64,000 nucleotides of DNA from Uranotaenia lowii (taxonomy: Eukaryota > Arthropoda > Insecta > Diptera > Culicidae). Position 1 is the stretch's first letter; each line of letters begins with the position of its first letter. The notes under the pieces are model-generated. The model did not search any database and was not told where the DNA came from. It saw only the letters and a program-made list of their open reading frames with translations. Below, piece by piece: positions 63,723-64,000 of the stretch. The position numbers and the translations under genes are program-made. Location of the stretch: assembly GCF_029784155.1 (NCBI RefSeq), contig NC_073693.1:352613117-352677116 (forward strand), written 5' to 3'.

Positions 63723-64000
63723 AAGCTTGCGAATTTTGATTTTTTTTGCCCGAGTCGAGTTTTTCTTTGACTCCATCCTTATGCTGCCTGAGTTGGGTAG
63801 AGAATCCGCTCAAGCTAACCCGGACAGAGCCGAGTCAAATAAAATCACCACTCTTGGCTCTCTTGCTCAAGATCAACTCCCTACTCAACCGAGTGGTGAG
63901 TTTAGCAGACTCGCAAGGAGCTTGAGTCTGATGGGAAAAAAATCCGTAGAGTAAAAATAAAATCCGCTCACAGGTAGGCTGATTTTAAATCCTTGAGTCG
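63723..64000. other. Unassigned repeat-like sequence at window end
   Basis: Directly follows the R1 truncation point. Contains several GAGTC/GACTC words (CGAGTCGAGT, GCCGAGTCAA, TTGAGTCTGA) and no gene. Too short to identify. Confidence 0.3.

Overview
The window is nuclear DNA from an insect, most likely a mosquito (Culicidae). The evidence is AT-rich DNA crowded with nested transposons, DD37E-type mariner transposases (the mosquito ITmD37E family), RTE/JAM-like, R1-like, LOA-like and I-like non-LTR retrotransposons, and a tandem family of divergent ionotropic receptors (IRs). The species was not determined.

Host genes: the only convincing host genes are six intronless paralogues of one divergent chemosensory IR subfamily. 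Three lie in tandem on the + strand (A1 1321-3108, A2 10852-12639, A3 19572-21329). Three lie on the - strand (B1 30729-32510, B2 43201-45003, B3 55279-57089). The two groups converge at about 21-31 kb. A1, A2, A3, B1 and B2 are open; B3 has two single-base insertions. In all six, translation should start at the ATG encoding MLERYW, which opens a signal peptide. Each gene has the IR layout: amino-terminal domain, split ligand-binding domain, TM1, pore loop, TM2 and TM3. A promoter-proximal block with two inverted GATA-like sites (TTATCAG...CTGATAA) lies about 100 bp upstream of the A genes and B1 and persists in degraded form at B2 and B3. The A genes also share a mariner end fixed about 220 bp upstream of the ATG, so that insertion is older than the A1-A3 duplications and younger than the A/B split.

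Between the genes: 0-10 kb holds an RTE scrap, a foldback element whose arms contain tRNA-like promoters, small inverted-repeat elements and a decayed mariner. 13-19 kb holds a tRNA-like module, another decayed DD37E mariner and a LINE relic. 21.7-26.5 kb is a TA-flanked terminal-inverted-repeat (TIR) region. Inside it sits a 1.9-kb poly(A)-tailed retroposon that encodes no protein: a foldable 5' domain, 18 copies of a 70-bp repeat and a unique 3' tail, bounded by a 15-bp target-site duplication. 26.5-29.9 kb is degenerate tandem repeat with a 947-bp TIR element inside. 32.8-35.4 kb is a 5'-truncated LOA-like LINE between perfect 61-bp direct repeats. 35.9-37.3 kb is a TIR element with many internal copies of its end motif and a SINE-like insert. 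37.6-41.4 kb is an I-like LINE with an intact gag ORF and a damaged ORF2. 45.8-47.9 kb is a mariner carrying a hAT-like element. 47.9-54.9 kb and 58.3-63.7 kb are two R1-like LINEs in opposite orientation flanking B3. The first carries an RTE insertion and the second a TIR element, and each shows the empty site for the other's insertion. A 500-N assembly gap lies at 57767-58266.

The most unusual object is the structured, tandem-repeat retroposon at 22.3-24.2 kb. Each of its 70-nt units can fold into a hairpin, and most of the unit variants noted fall in loop, bulge or wobble positions. The second theme is the IR cluster, where paralogue differences concentrate in two ligand-binding patches while the flanking parts are almost identical.
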